Shown: piece by piece, positions 1-10,006 of the stretch | How the letters are laid out: every line of letters starts with the position of its first letter | Numbering within the stretch: position 1 is the stretch's first letter | Source of the DNA: Micropterix aruncella | Taxonomy: Eukaryota > Arthropoda > Insecta > Lepidoptera > Micropterigidae | DNA length: 64,000 nt | NCBI GenBank assembly: GCA_944548615.1 | Contig: OX155976.1 | Location: 255,954-319,953, forward strand | Direction of reading: 5' to 3' | Position numbers and translations under genes: made by a program | Notes under the pieces: generated by a model | What the model saw: only the letters and a program-made list of their open reading frames with translations | What the model was told of the DNA's origin: nothing | The model's database searches: none

Positions 1-228
1 GGCGACTGACCGGGCGGCGAGCTGTCAAAATTAAGACCCCGCTTTAGAACGGCCATAGACAAAACGAAAATTTTAAGATTTAAGACCGGTTCTTAATTTT
101 GATAAAACGGAATACCAACAAAATAACGAAGGTGCTTAAGTTCTTAATTTTTAGCACCAGCTTAGTTTAAGACCGCGAGAAACGGAATACGGGCCAATAT
201 AGTTAAGCTTTCTTTATTCGGCTTCTGT
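1..228. other. no gene seen; AT-rich flank
   Basis: No coding potential is visible. The stretch has short imperfect inverted segments around TTAAGACC motifs (the palindrome TTAAGACCGGTTCTTAA spans about 82-98). It may be the edge of a repeat that begins outside the window. Confidence 0.4.
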
Positions 229-1290
229 TATTTTTACAAGCTTTTATTCACCTTGCAATGTTTGTTAGTTTGGGTCAAATCTTGCAAGCTGAATTAGAAA
301 CACGAGCAGGACCTGATTCTCCACTCAGGATCGGCTCTCGACAAGGCTACTCTTCCACGGTCAACAGTACAGAAACATAATTTTGTATACGCATTCAATT
401 ATGATAGCCCGTTCTAAGTTTCACCGCGATAGCGCTGCTGCACTCAGGGTTGGGTTCCAACGAGGGGACTCCTCAACGGTTAACAACTAGAGTTGTCAAC
501 TACAACGGGCGAGCCCGTCACTTCAGGAAGTTTTAACGATTAGTCGTTCTATCTCCCTGGAGTGAGCGCAGAAGACTTGGATAGAACAGTCCACCGTCAA
601 GCTCCGCTACAAACCCGTAAGAGGCCAACGCCTTAACCGCGAGATAGCCAGGAGTGTTACCCAGCGGACTTACACTCACGCCCTTACTTGCAATTGCGAC
701 CAGATTACTCCAGTCTCGCGATTGGTTACGAGTTCGAGTGAGTCGCTTGCGCGGTCCACGGCAGGTGAAACGGTGTATACCGAATCTATCGCGGACCACG
801 GCATCCTTTGCCCGGCTGTTCACCCAGGATCGGGTAACCGATAGTCGTTTCAAGAGCAACCGCCGTAAGGTTCGCAACCACCCCCGCTCTATAGGAAACA
901 GTACTGCTTCCAGACTCCCCCGACTGTTAGTCAGAGTGCACAATCGATTGGCTTATGCCGCACGGTACGCAGACCGTCCAGGAGCTCCAGAAGTTTGATT
1001 CCTAGGGGAAACTAACCCTAAGGCCAGAGTCCTACCCAGGCTCGCACTTCATGCGTGGAGGCCGTCGGATGGGTGTTGACCCGTGAGTGTGACCAACCCT
1101 AAACAGAAAGGGTCATCGTGGCCAACTCAGCAAGGGTCCCTTAACTCCTCAACGGTTAACAGTACAAACACAAAATTCTGTATAGCATTCAATTATGATA
1201 GCACGTTCAAAGTTATATTATGATATGGCCGCTGCACCCAGGGTTGGCACAAGACAGCATTTTAATAAAAGCTTGTTTTAAAAATTGTGT
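229..1290 (+). repeat. interspersed repeat X, copy 1 (interrupted)
   Basis: The left end (ACAAGCTTTTATT near 230) and the right end (AATAAAAGCTTGT near 1264-1276) form a short inverted pair. Inside are copies of a ~115 bp tandem unit containing CAATTATGATAGCCCGTTC and CTGCACCCAGGGTTGG. The same structure recurs at 6175-7305 (reverse) and 16050-16590. This copy is broken by a GC-rich retroposon at 486-1143. The family is not recognised; short inverted ends suggest a non-autonomous DNA element, which is inference. Confidence 0.6.
486..1143 (+). mobile_element. GC-rich ~660 bp retroposon, copy 1
   Basis: This GC-rich block is flanked by an 18 bp direct repeat, ACTCCTCAACGGTTAACA, at 468-485 and 1144-1161, which reads as a target-site duplication. 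Forward orientation is defined by the 5' motif TCAACTACAACGGGCGAGCC; the 3' part has the GGCCAACTCA block. ACGGGC-GA-GCCCGT near the 5' end can form a 6 bp hairpin. Long TSDs of variable length point to LINE-type insertion, so this may be a SINE or a truncated LINE. A weak Pol III B-box-like string (GAGTTCGAG) occurs near 730. The small ORF at 654-998 recurs in other copies and may be incidental. Confidence 0.85.
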
Positions 1291-1344
1291 TTTTACTGTT
1301 AACTTATTGTAGCTAAAATCATTGTTATATAGAAATGTATTCTT

Positions 1345-1960
1345 AATCTATACTAATATTATAAAGAGGTAAAGTTTGTGAGTTTGTGAGGTTGTAGGGA
1401 GTAATCTCTGGATCTACTGAACCGACTTTGATTTCTTTTACCAATAGAAAGCCAAGTTATTTGTGAGTGTCATAGGCTACATATTAATCCGAAAAATGTA
1501 AAGACTTTTTCGTGGTAGTCGGATTTGCAAAGTAAGTCGGAGAAAAAACGGTCGAATGAAAACGTTTCTTACGAACGCTGCCTTAACGTTGAAAGATATA
1601 TGATTGTGTTCTAGAGAAAAGTTCTAGAGCTTGATAATGCCTACAAAAAAGTCAGCGACAGCATATGTCTAGCTTTTATATTTAAGTCACAAAAAGTAGT
1701 TTTTTATATAAAAAAAATAATTTAAATCGTTAGGTCATGTTTATTGGTCATATTATCAACAATTATGAATCCTTATCAAAATAAGTAAATTTATCGTCTC
1801 AAGTGTTTAAAACAAAAGACTTTTCCCTTTTACTGGATATAATTTCCTATTTACTGCATAAATGGTTAAAGAGATAATGCTTCAGCTTGCCTATTTAATA
1901 ACTTTTATATTAATGTACGAGTATATTACATCTCAACGAATTGGTGTGTACTGTAATGTT
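1345..1960. repeat. dispersed-repeat fragment starting TATACTAATATTATAAAG
   Basis: The segment begins with TATACTAATATTATAAAG and continues with a GTTTGTGAG / CTGGATCTACTGAACCG / TTTTCGTGGTAGTCGG series, which I recognise as a very common repeat of lepidopteran genomes, often annotated as Helitron-like. The opposite end type (GTTTATAATATTAGTAGGAT) occurs at 48340-48620. No replicase/helicase coding is seen. The class is uncertain. Confidence 0.4.
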
Positions 1961-2139
1961 AATTTGTCAAATAAATAAATAAATAAATAAAATAAAAAAA
2001 GATAGAAAGAACGGCTCTCTGGCTTTTTTGGATGTCAAAGTGACGAGGAGAAGTGACAATACTCTCGGACATACAGTATATCGGAAGCTTACACACACAC
2101 GGACAGATATTTGCATGGAAGCTCACACCAGAATCCCTA

Positions 2140-3490
2140 CAATTTACGTTTAGTGCAAACGTCGCTCGTGAATCGAGCACGCGATCTATGCGACGCTAAA
2201 CGATCTCCGCAGGAGACGGAATATGTACATAAATGATGTCCTTAGGACTAGGAGAAATGGTTACGGAAAATATCACAAGACACGCACACGATCCAGTAGG
2301 GGAAGGGGGCCCAAAGCGGACACCTTAAGGGGAATATTATTTGGGGAATAAGGCTTTTGAATAATGTTTGGTAAAAATTGAAAAAACTCTAAAAACAAAA
2401 AAGATAAGGCAAATTGCCAAGCTCCCACGGAAGCCAAGCTCCGCTCGAAGTGACGTTAAGTGAATTGAAGTGAAGTGAAGCTGGCTCGCTTTGCTCGAAA
2501 TGGGGGGGGGGGGGGGGCTAAAGCGGGCACTAGTTTTTTTCGACACTAATTAATTGTCATGAAGAACTAACCCCAAAAGTTGGAGGCAAGTAAAAGTAAA
2601 TACAACCAAATCACGACCAGGCAAACGCTCAATAACGAATGAGTAGTAATAATAACATAAAATATAAAAAAATAGAGAAGACACAAGTAGACACATCGCA
2701 ATTTTGTCAAAAAATCTGATTTAAATAATTTTTTTTTGGACAGATTCTAAACTCGTCCTCGCAGGCGAACAGGATGACTGCAGTAAGGGAGAGGGGCTCG
2801 GCATTTACCCATTCGGTACGAGAGCACGCGAATTTTTTGAATGACTGTAGGCACGAGGGTGCCCGCTTTAGGCCCCCTTCCCTACAGACTAAACTCAGAA
2901 ACCGAGCAGAGCACGAGCATTGACAATTGAGCAAGGGCGTGACAGATTAAATAAGCCAGATGCTAAACAAATTTGATAGAAAAACAACCGACCCAAAATA
3001 TATCTCGATCTCTGAGGCATGTAAAGGATGTAATATTACCGCAATCCCCGGGAGTATAAAAAAATCGATTGCAGCTGTGGGTTAGCCTACGTTGGACAAA
3101 CAAAACTGTCCATAGACACTAGTGTCTATGACTATGACTCAGTCTAGACTGATAGAACACATAAAAGCTGATAAAAAAGTATAGCGAGGAAAGTCGGCGA
3201 TCAGCAAACAAATATTGGATAGCGGAACTAACCACTGGGTGCGGTTTCAAAATGTCATTGTGCTATCTAAATAACAATTTTGATTTTTCCGCATGGTCCA
3301 GGAAGCCATTGAAATAAGAAAAACACCAAACTTGAATAGAGACGACAATTTCAAACTCTCTGCTGCGTGGAACCCTCTCCTTAAAATGTTCTTAATGCTT
3401 ATAACCGAGAGCAAGGACGTAACACAAGATACAGTGAGTGCACGGTGGTTTTCAAAATTCACGCACGCCGAACACGCCGCTCCATCAACG
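2140..3490 (+). pseudogene. Penelope-like element relic with GIY-YIG endonuclease end
   Basis: At about 3055-3480 a broken frame reads YKKIDCSCGLAYVGQTKL, then RLIEHIKADKK, then GKSAISKQILDSGTNHW, and ends with EAIEIRK...NLNRDDNFKLS...W. This order (short Cys-rich lead, AYVGQT core, KSA, EAIEI, Asn/Arg tail) is that of the GIY-YIG nuclease at the C-terminus of Penelope-like retroelements. Stops and frameshifts show it is dead. Sequence at 2140-2290 belongs to the same element, because the minus-strand copy at 51430-51860 has both parts contiguous. The gap between them is largely an inserted element at 2296-2885. Confidence 0.7.
2296..2885. mobile_element. ~590 bp MITE with ~28 bp terminal inverted repeats
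   Basis: The left end (2296-2324: GTAGGGGAAGGGGGCC, then AAAGCGGACACC) and the right end (2858-2885, reverse complement GTAGGGAAGGGGGCC, then AAAGCGGGCACC) are near-identical inverted repeats. A third copy of the motif, with a long G run (about 2501-2517), sits inside. The element lies within the Penelope-like relic; the other Penelope copy at 51430-51860 lacks it. No transposase is seen, so it is non-autonomous. No convincing TSD was found. Confidence 0.6.
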
Positions 3491-3497
3491 TTTTAAT

Positions 3498-4075
3498 CTG
3501 AGTAGTAACAGCAACAGTTTGCCGCCTACCCGCAGAACAATTGATGACGATTGACAGTATTTCAGTCTATTTTGGACAACGGCGGATGCAACATCGCCGA
3601 AACGGATTGCTGTAACCTCACGCGGTAACTTCTTTTTATCTTATTTATAATATTATAATTTTCTATCCGTATTAGAAAACAATTCATACCCAGTAATACT
3701 CCATCGCAGTCGAAAATAACATGTGTTACGTTTCTGTAAGTCATGCTGAAGCAGCGACTAACGTCAATGACACCAATTTCAAGGCTTCTGAAATTGTTAC
3801 GGGTTTTATATATTATTTATCGTGAAGATAGGTTATCTTTATTTGATTTTAGGTTTAGAGTCGGCGTGCTGACTGTACAAGATTTTATCTAATCAAAGTT
3901 CTTTATCTTATCAAACTCGTAATTAATCCTAAACAAAGTAGGTAAATTAGACAGGCTAATAAAATATAAATAATTTAAAAGGCCATAATATAAAATGTCA
4001 ACATTCAAGATTGGGAATTATTATTTTTTTTAAAAAAATCTGTTATATCAGTTTGGTAGCGAATGGTTTCGTGCA
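3498..4075. other. no gene seen
   Basis: AT-rich sequence with no recognisable coding region, long repeat or hairpin. It may include the 3' untranslated end of the Penelope-like relic. Confidence 0.4.
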
Positions 4076-4310
4076 GCTTGGGCCATAAGATCCATTTTGT
4101 TCTCGGATCGGCCCAATTCACGGTTTAGCTCCTATTCAGAAGCCTCCTCGTGTAGAAGGCTACCCCGGGTATGACTCTCGCGTCTCAGGCCTCACGACTG
4201 GTGGACCGGTTTCTCCTGGCGGGATTGCATTCCGGCTCTACTGGACGGTTTGCGCACCATTCGGCAATGCCAATCGGATGTGCACTCTGACAAATTGCTG
4301 AAGGAGCCTG
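4075..4310 (-). mobile_element. truncated GC-rich retroposon, subfamily B
   Basis: The block has the series GGCCATAAGATCCATTTTG, CTCGCGTCTCAGGCCTCA, CTGGACGGTTTGCGCACC, shared with the element at 41800-42000 and related to the 3' half of the GC-rich family. It stops near 4300, where LINE sequence begins. No flanking duplication is visible on this fragment. Confidence 0.6.
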
Positions 4311-5165
4311 GAGACAATATGGTTATATAGTTCCTCCAGATCTTTGTCTCATCTACAGTTACTCTGAGATATTTCATCTCATTCACCTTTTCAATTGGTT
4401 GACATAAACATTTTATTTTATCGCACACATTTGAATAAACTTTTAATTCATTTATAACAAACAGAACGTGATTAGGCTTCAAATTGAATGTAATATATTT
4501 TGTTTTTGAGGCGTTTATTCTAAGGATATTTTGGGCTAGCCAATTTTTGGCTTTGCCAAAACTGATTTGAGCTTGCTTATAACTTTTATTCCATTGGTTT
4601 GGGGATGTTATTGGACAGTGTCATCTGCGAATGCAACAATTTTCCCTTCACAGACAGATCGTACAAATCATTCACATATAGAAGAAACAATATGGGACCC
4701 AAAATATTTCCTTGTGGAACTCCGAATGAGATACGAAGTGGACAACTTTGAGTCCCGTTTATTGATGTAACTTGAGTCCTTTCGGTAAGATAGCTTTCAA
4801 ACCATCGAAGTGGTATACCGTTAATACCGTATGTAGCCAATTTCTTTCACAGTATTTTATGAGATACTGTATCGAACGCTTTCGATAGGCCGAGACACAT
4901 AGCTAACACTTTATTTGTCCAAGTTTTCGACAATATACTGGGTGAAAGTGTTTATGGCTTCTGTCTTTCCCCGACCATTTCAAAATCCGAATTGGTTGTG
5001 AGAAAGTAGGGAGTGATTCTACAGAAAGGTAACGAGTCTGGACTTAACAATTCTTTCAATAATTTTAGAGATCGAGTTTAGTATCGAAATAGGACGATAG
5101 CTACCGATTTCGCTGCCATCACCACTTTTGCAAATTTTAATATTTTAGGAAATACACCATTTACA
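4310..5165 (-). pseudogene. LINE reverse transcriptase fragment
   Basis: Translation of the minus strand gives RT landmarks in order: SYRPISILNSISKIIERIV (about 5050-5110), NQFGF, a YGINGIPLRWFESYLTERTQ block, GVPQGNILGPILFLLYVNDL, and, after a frameshift, AFADD near 4635. A later segment has KYLRVTVDETKIWRNYI. These are the motifs of non-LTR (Jockey/CR1-like) reverse transcriptases. Several stops and at least two frameshifts show that it is inactive. Both ends are lost: GC-rich retroposon sequence follows on one side, and a Mutator-type element begins near 5181 on the other. Confidence 0.8.
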
Positions 5166-5180
5166 AAACTGTTATTAATT

Positions 5181-6140
5181 AACCCTTAAGCTACGTAACG
5201 ACCAAATTTGGTTGCACACCAGAACACCGTTGACTACGTAACGACCAATATTGGCGGCTTGCTCCTATAGCGCTCAGTAATATTATTATCTAATTCGAAC
5301 GCATCCTAAAATCCATACCAAATATCTCATTATTACCATAGATATATAGACGGCCGCTAAAATAATTTTGACCCCATTTGCGGTCAAAGAAAATTCTAAT
5401 AGGTTTATTTAAAATACACATACAGGTTATTCAGTATAATATTTTAATTACATATCTAATTATTTATTCAAATTTTTGAATATAAGCTAGGGATTTTAGA
5501 CATTTGTTTAAATCTCTTGTGACATTGTAATTTTCCAGGATATTTGTAATTCGTTGATCTATTTTTACGTATGCACGTTTTCTCTTTTTGCCCTCTAGGT
5601 TAAGGTTCTTGTCTGGTCAATAAGAAATCATTATATTCGGACTCTTCTTTAAGTTGTGATAGAAGACTGTAAATATTGGGATGATATTAATTGTAAATAT
5701 AGATATAGACTGTAAATATTGGGATTATAAATATTACTTTCTTTATAATATTATTTAATCGTTTATAATATTATTTAATCTTTTATTCCAACCTTCTACG
5801 GAGTTGTTCGTTCTGTGTTTCTTCCCATAACATTTCCATATTTCTTTGGTGATATTTGAGTGTTCTAGCCAATGCGTGATAAAATAGTCGTAAAATTTCT
5901 TTAGCTTCTCATTATTATTAGGAGTTTCTGCTTGAAATCAATAATATGTTTAATAAATTTTATCTCTCAATAACGAGGGAATCGTCCGTCTACCACTTAG
6001 CGTCTCGTTAGATAAATATCGTAATTGCTGATTTATAAAGGCATTTCCTTGACCGCAAGTGGGGTCATTCCAATAAGTGAGACGACAATTGTTCTGAACG
6101 CAAATGGCACGACCGCAAGTAGGATACTACCCTTTCCTCT
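5181..6140 (-). mobile_element. Mutator-like (MULE) element relic
   Basis: The minus strand encodes, around 5760-6050, LRYLSNETLSGRRTIPSLL and then HWLEHSNITKEIWKCYGKKH followed by RTNNSVEGWN. The RTNN.VEGWN motif is the hallmark of the C-terminal part of MULE transposases found in insects. Nearer the C-terminus comes a basic stretch, KKRKRAYVKIDQRITN. The coding part is bounded by TGACCCCATTTGCGGTCA (about 5383) and its inverted partner TTGACCGCAAGTGGGGTCA (about 6051). The outer left flank (CTACGTAACGACCAAATTTG) recurs inverted at 60590-60690. Stops and frameshifts make it a pseudogene. Confidence 0.7.
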
Positions 6141-6174
6141 ACCGGGAAAGTAAATAAGTTAGAAGTCAAAACAC

Positions 6175-7305
6175 ATTTTTAAAAACAAGCTTTTATTAAA
6201 ATGCTCTGTTCCGAGCCAACCCTAGGTGGCAGCAGCCATGTCGTAGTGGAACTTAGAACGGGCTATCATAATTGAATGCTATACAGAATTTCGTGTTTGG
6301 GCTGTTGACCGTTGAGGAGTCCCCTCGATGGAAGCCAACCCAAGGTGCAGCAGCCATGGCGAAATTTAAAACGGGCTATCATTTGAATGCGTATAAAAAT
6401 TGTGTGTCTGTGCTGTTGACTGTGGCAGAGTATCCTCGTCGGGAGCCGATCCTGTGTGTAGAATCAGATAGGGGAGCTAATGGGCCCTTGCTGAGTTGGC
6501 CACGAAGACCCATTCTGTTTCAGGGTCGGTCACACTCACGGGTCAACACCCATCCGATGGCCTCCACGCATGGGGTGCGAGCCTGGGTAGGACACTGGGT
6601 CAACCAGTCTCCCCTGGGAACAATCCTCTGGCGCTCCTGGACGGTCTGCGCACCGAGCGGCGCAAGCCAATCGATTGTGCTCTCCGACTAACAATCGGGG
6701 GAGTCTGGGAACTGTATTGTTTCCTATAGAGCGGGGGCAGTTGTCTACCTTACGGCGACTGCTCTTGAAATGACCATTGGCCATCCGATCCCGGTTCAGA
6801 GTCGGGCAAAGGACGCCTTGGTCCGCGACAGATTCGGTGCACTCCGTTTCACCGCTTCGTAAGGGAGAGGACCGCGCAAGCGACCTCGAACTCGGAACCA
6901 ATCGAGAGACCGGAGAAATCTGGTCACAATTGGAAGTGAGGGCGCGAGTATCTCGAGCCCGCCGGGTTTATTCCTGGCTCACTCGCGGTAAGGCGTTGGA
7001 CTCTCACGGGTTGTGACGTAGCTGGACGTAGAATGTACTGTCCAAAGTCTTCTACGTTCACTGCAGGGCGACAGAACGACTAATCGTTAAAACGTCCTGT
7101 GGTGACGGGCTCGCCCGTTGTAGTTGACACCGCAAGATGTAGAATCAGATAATGCACACCATAAAAATGCATTGTCATCGAAACTGAACCAACATTTAAA
7201 ATCTCAATTAATAGGAGAAGAGGAAGTGGTTCTAATTCAGCTTGCAAGATTTGACCTAAACAAACATTGCAAGGTACCTAAATAAAAGCTTGTAAAATGA
7301 AGTAA
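6175..7305 (-). repeat. interspersed repeat X, copy 2 (interrupted)
   Basis: This is the reverse orientation of the repeat at 229-1290. It starts with ACAAGCTTTTATTAAAATGC, carries the ~115 bp units (for example GCAGCAGCCATG...GGGCTATCAT at 6230-6440), and ends with the GCAAGATTTGACCTAAACAA block and AATAAAAGCTTGT near 7280. A GC-rich retroposon interrupts it at 6471-7137. Confidence 0.6.
6471..7137 (-). mobile_element. GC-rich ~660 bp retroposon, copy 2
   Basis: The block is flanked by a 14 bp direct repeat, TGTAGAATCAGATA, at 6457-6470 and 7138-7151. It is a full-length copy in reverse orientation, starting GGGGAGCTAATGGGCCC and ending GTAGTTGACACCGCAAG. Sequence continuous across the site in the X copy at about 16150-16190 shows the empty-site context. 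Short ORFs inside it have no recognised domain. Confidence 0.85.
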
Positions 7306-7339
7306 AACAAAGTATCTACTTATTGTCTGCCAAAGGATA

Positions 7340-8090
7340 TACATAAGATATGTATTACATTACATTACATTACATTTACATTACATTTTCGGCGTGTCCA
7401 ATTGACGGCTAAAGACCGCTCTTGGACGTGTCAAAATAATTGGGTTATGTAGTAAGTTTCGTTACTACTCTTTACTGAACATTACATAGGTAGTCAAGAA
7501 TTAACTACTAGATTGTCAAACTATAAATACAAATAATCAAAATAGAAGCCTAATATTTGAAGTAGTTAGTAATTCGAAAGATACGTAGTAAAATTATTTA
7601 TCGTAATATTCAAATTGTCGGTAAAATGTTAAATAATCAAAAATTATATCTACGTTATGCATTTAAACTAAAAGTACAGATATAAGACCATATAAAATAA
7701 TCCTAATACTTAAGATGACTATTAATATTCTTATAATAATTATCTATTTTATATGTATACATGTACATGGATTCAGCTCTATTTTTTAAAATGTTATTTG
7801 TCTACCGTGTAAAGCCGACTTTAGTCAACGCTATTATCGAATTAATATTTATGCTTTAATAGTTTTATATCTACATAATATTAATATATTACTAGCAACT
7901 GACGAATTCTAATATACGATAATTAGCTTTAATTCATAATTCATGCTTTTATTGTATATTCTGAATGAATAAATTGAATACTGAATACTGAAATACTGAA
8001 TCAGACAATAAGGCTCTACTTTTTAAAGTAATTTAAATGGGCACAATATTGAAAAATCATGGCCCTGAAATTCGGCCAGATTATAGATCT
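7340..8090 (-). mobile_element. LINE 3' UTR with pentamer tail and nested insert
   Basis: The element begins with a (TTACA)n-type tail at 7349-7390 and continues with the 3' UTR shared with 55605-56416 and 61740-62165 (CGGCTAAAGACCGCTCTTGG, GGCCAGATTATAGA). Those copies are uninterrupted, which shows that 7703-8001 here is a later insertion ending in a (GAATACT)n-like tail. The coding part is missing; the element is truncated near 8085. Confidence 0.7.
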
Positions 8091-8625
8091 CAGTGGGTAA
8101 GAAATTAAGAAGCGCTACCACCCTTCCCCCTCCCCCAAATAGCCTGTTTTCGATAATATTTGTACGATGGGTCGGTACATTAAACAGTAGGGGCAGCTCC
8201 TCGCTATGTATTCTTTCGGTTCGTACATTTCAAATTTAGTTAGTATATCTAGTAAATAAACAGTTCCGTGAACTAATTAATATGTAAATATAATTAGGGA
8301 AATAAATATTGTATTTTCTGTAATAAAGATATATTTATATGTTTTACGCTTAATCATTTGTAAATATTTGTATTTACTTATACGAGATAAATGAGGCTCA
8401 TTTAAGTATACAACTAACTCAACAGCTATAAAGTGGAATCATTACATGCATATTATTTAAACTGTTTGATCATTTGAATTTGCCGGCACCGGCATTTTGC
8501 TAACCCAATTGCAAATATTTATAATGTGTTCACGGAAATTCAACTGCGTATCAGATGTAATTTCCAGGTCCCTCATCTCGGTTGACCTTTTTTGAAATAA
8601 GGCCGTTTATATATAGAGTTGCCCC
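8090..8625. other. no gene seen
   Basis: AT-rich sequence with no recognisable coding region. A C-rich tract lies at 8119-8141. No long inverted repeat is apparent. Confidence 0.4.
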
Positions 8626-8629
8626 TGCT

Positions 8630-8890
8630 GTACCCGCTGGCTCCGTAACGTCCCTTGCGGGACGCACGGTCACCTACCGCGAGATAATGTTTTATATTTC
8701 AAATTTCAATGCGGTCATTTTACAGTTATTCTTTTTATGATCCGTATAGTGCTTTATAACTTATGATTGTTTTCCTCAAGGTTTTCCTCAAGGCCATCGA
8801 CTCTCGCCAATTTTACGCGCCAAACTGACAAAACAAAAGGGACAGTCGAATGTTTACTTCGCAAAATAAGGGGTTAATGTACTGATCCAT
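8630..8890. mobile_element. Mutator-type MITE, single arm
   Basis: The motif CGTCCCTTGCGGGACG (a 6 bp-stem hairpin) near 8648 is followed by an arm shared with 13190-13370: CAATGCGGTCATTTTACAG, CTTTTTATGATCCGTATAG, GTTTACTTCGCAAAATAAGG. The intact two-armed relative at 12786-13370 has a 10 bp target duplication, which supports the Mutator-type assignment. Confidence 0.5.
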
Positions 8891-9038
8891 CGGACAAATA
8901 TTATCGATAACAGGCCAGTATATGCATCGTAGAATGGGTATGGTTTATATATCATTCGTAGACTGACAGACTAAAAGACGCATTTACATGTAGATGACTT
9001 AGTTTTTAGATTAATAATTAACTTGTACCTACAGTGTT

Positions 9039-9713
9039 AATGGGAGTTAATGGGCCCTTGCTGAGTTGGCCACGAAGACCCATTCTGTTCAGGGTTGATC
9101 AAACTCACGGGTCAACACCTATCCGACGGCCTCCACGCATGGAGTGAGAGCCTGGATAAGACTCTGGCCTTATGGTTAGTTTCCCCTGGGAATCAACCTT
9201 CTGGCGCTCCTGGACGGTCTGCGCACCGTTCGGCATAAGCCAATCGATTGCACACTCTGACTAACAGTCGGGGGAGTCTGGAAGCAGCACTGTTTCCTAT
9301 AGAGCGGGGGTGGTTGCGGACCTTACGGCGACTGCTCTTGAAACGACCATCGGCTATCCGATCCTGGGTGAACAGCCAGGCAAAGGATGCCGTGGTCCGC
9401 GATAGATTCGGTTTACACCGTTTCATCGCTTCGTAAGAGAGAGGAACGCGCAAGCGACCTCGAACTCGTAACCAATCGAGAGACCGGAGTAATCTGGTCA
9501 CAATTGGAAGTAAGGGCGTGAGTGTCGGCCCGTCAGGTAACATTCATGGCTATCTCGCGGTTAAGGCGTTGGCCTCTTACGGGCTTGTGGCGTAGCTAGA
9601 CGGTGGATTGTTTTGTCCCCAAGTCTTCTACGTTTACTTCCAGGGAGATAGAACGACTAATCATTAAAACTTCCTGAGGTGACGGGCTCGCCCGCTGTAG
9701 TCTACAACCCAAG
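9039..9713 (-). mobile_element. GC-rich ~660 bp retroposon, copy 3
   Basis: The block is flanked by the 16 bp direct repeat TTGTACCTACAGTGTT at 9023-9038 and 9714-9729. It is in reverse orientation and full length. The minus strand carries a ~116-codon ORF (9193-9543) collinear with those in copies at 654-998 and 53794-54141. No known domain is seen. Confidence 0.88.
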
Positions 9714-9754
9714 TTGTACCTACAGTGTTTATTATTGTTAGTTAATTTTTAATA

Positions 9755-9905
9755 TTACTTGATGCCTAGCATTTTTAAAAAATTAAGTAGTCTAAAGTAT
9801 GCACGAGCCATTGTTTACTTGCTACGCTTGCCTTAGTACGGGCTTAGGCCTAGTTAGGCAGCGTAGATTTGAAAATAATGTGGTCTGCGGTCTTCTATAT
9901 CTTGC
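9755..9905 (+). repeat. LINE 3' UTR fragment
   Basis: It contains GCTTAGGCCTAGTTAGGCA, a motif found in the 3' UTRs of related LINE remnants at 14370, 16605, 46200 (reverse) and 47600. No coding is left. Confidence 0.45.
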
Positions 9906-10006
9906 TACTAAAGGGTGTTTTTTTTATAGAGGTATAGAACTTTAAGTTGGCAACACTTTTTTAGCTGGCGGCCATTTTGTGAGCTGTAAAGTGATTTATG
10001 TTTAGT

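Noticed and set aside
2495..2520. G-run clusters here, at 30441-30503 and at 54695-54713 as possible regulatory quadruplex sites
   Set aside because: Homopolymer runs alone do not support a function, and their length may be a sequencing artefact.
5181..6140. piggyBac-type assignment based on a TTAA beside the left end
   Set aside because: The coding remnant has the MULE motif RTNNSVEGWN, and related MITE arms have a 10 bp TSD rather than TTAA.
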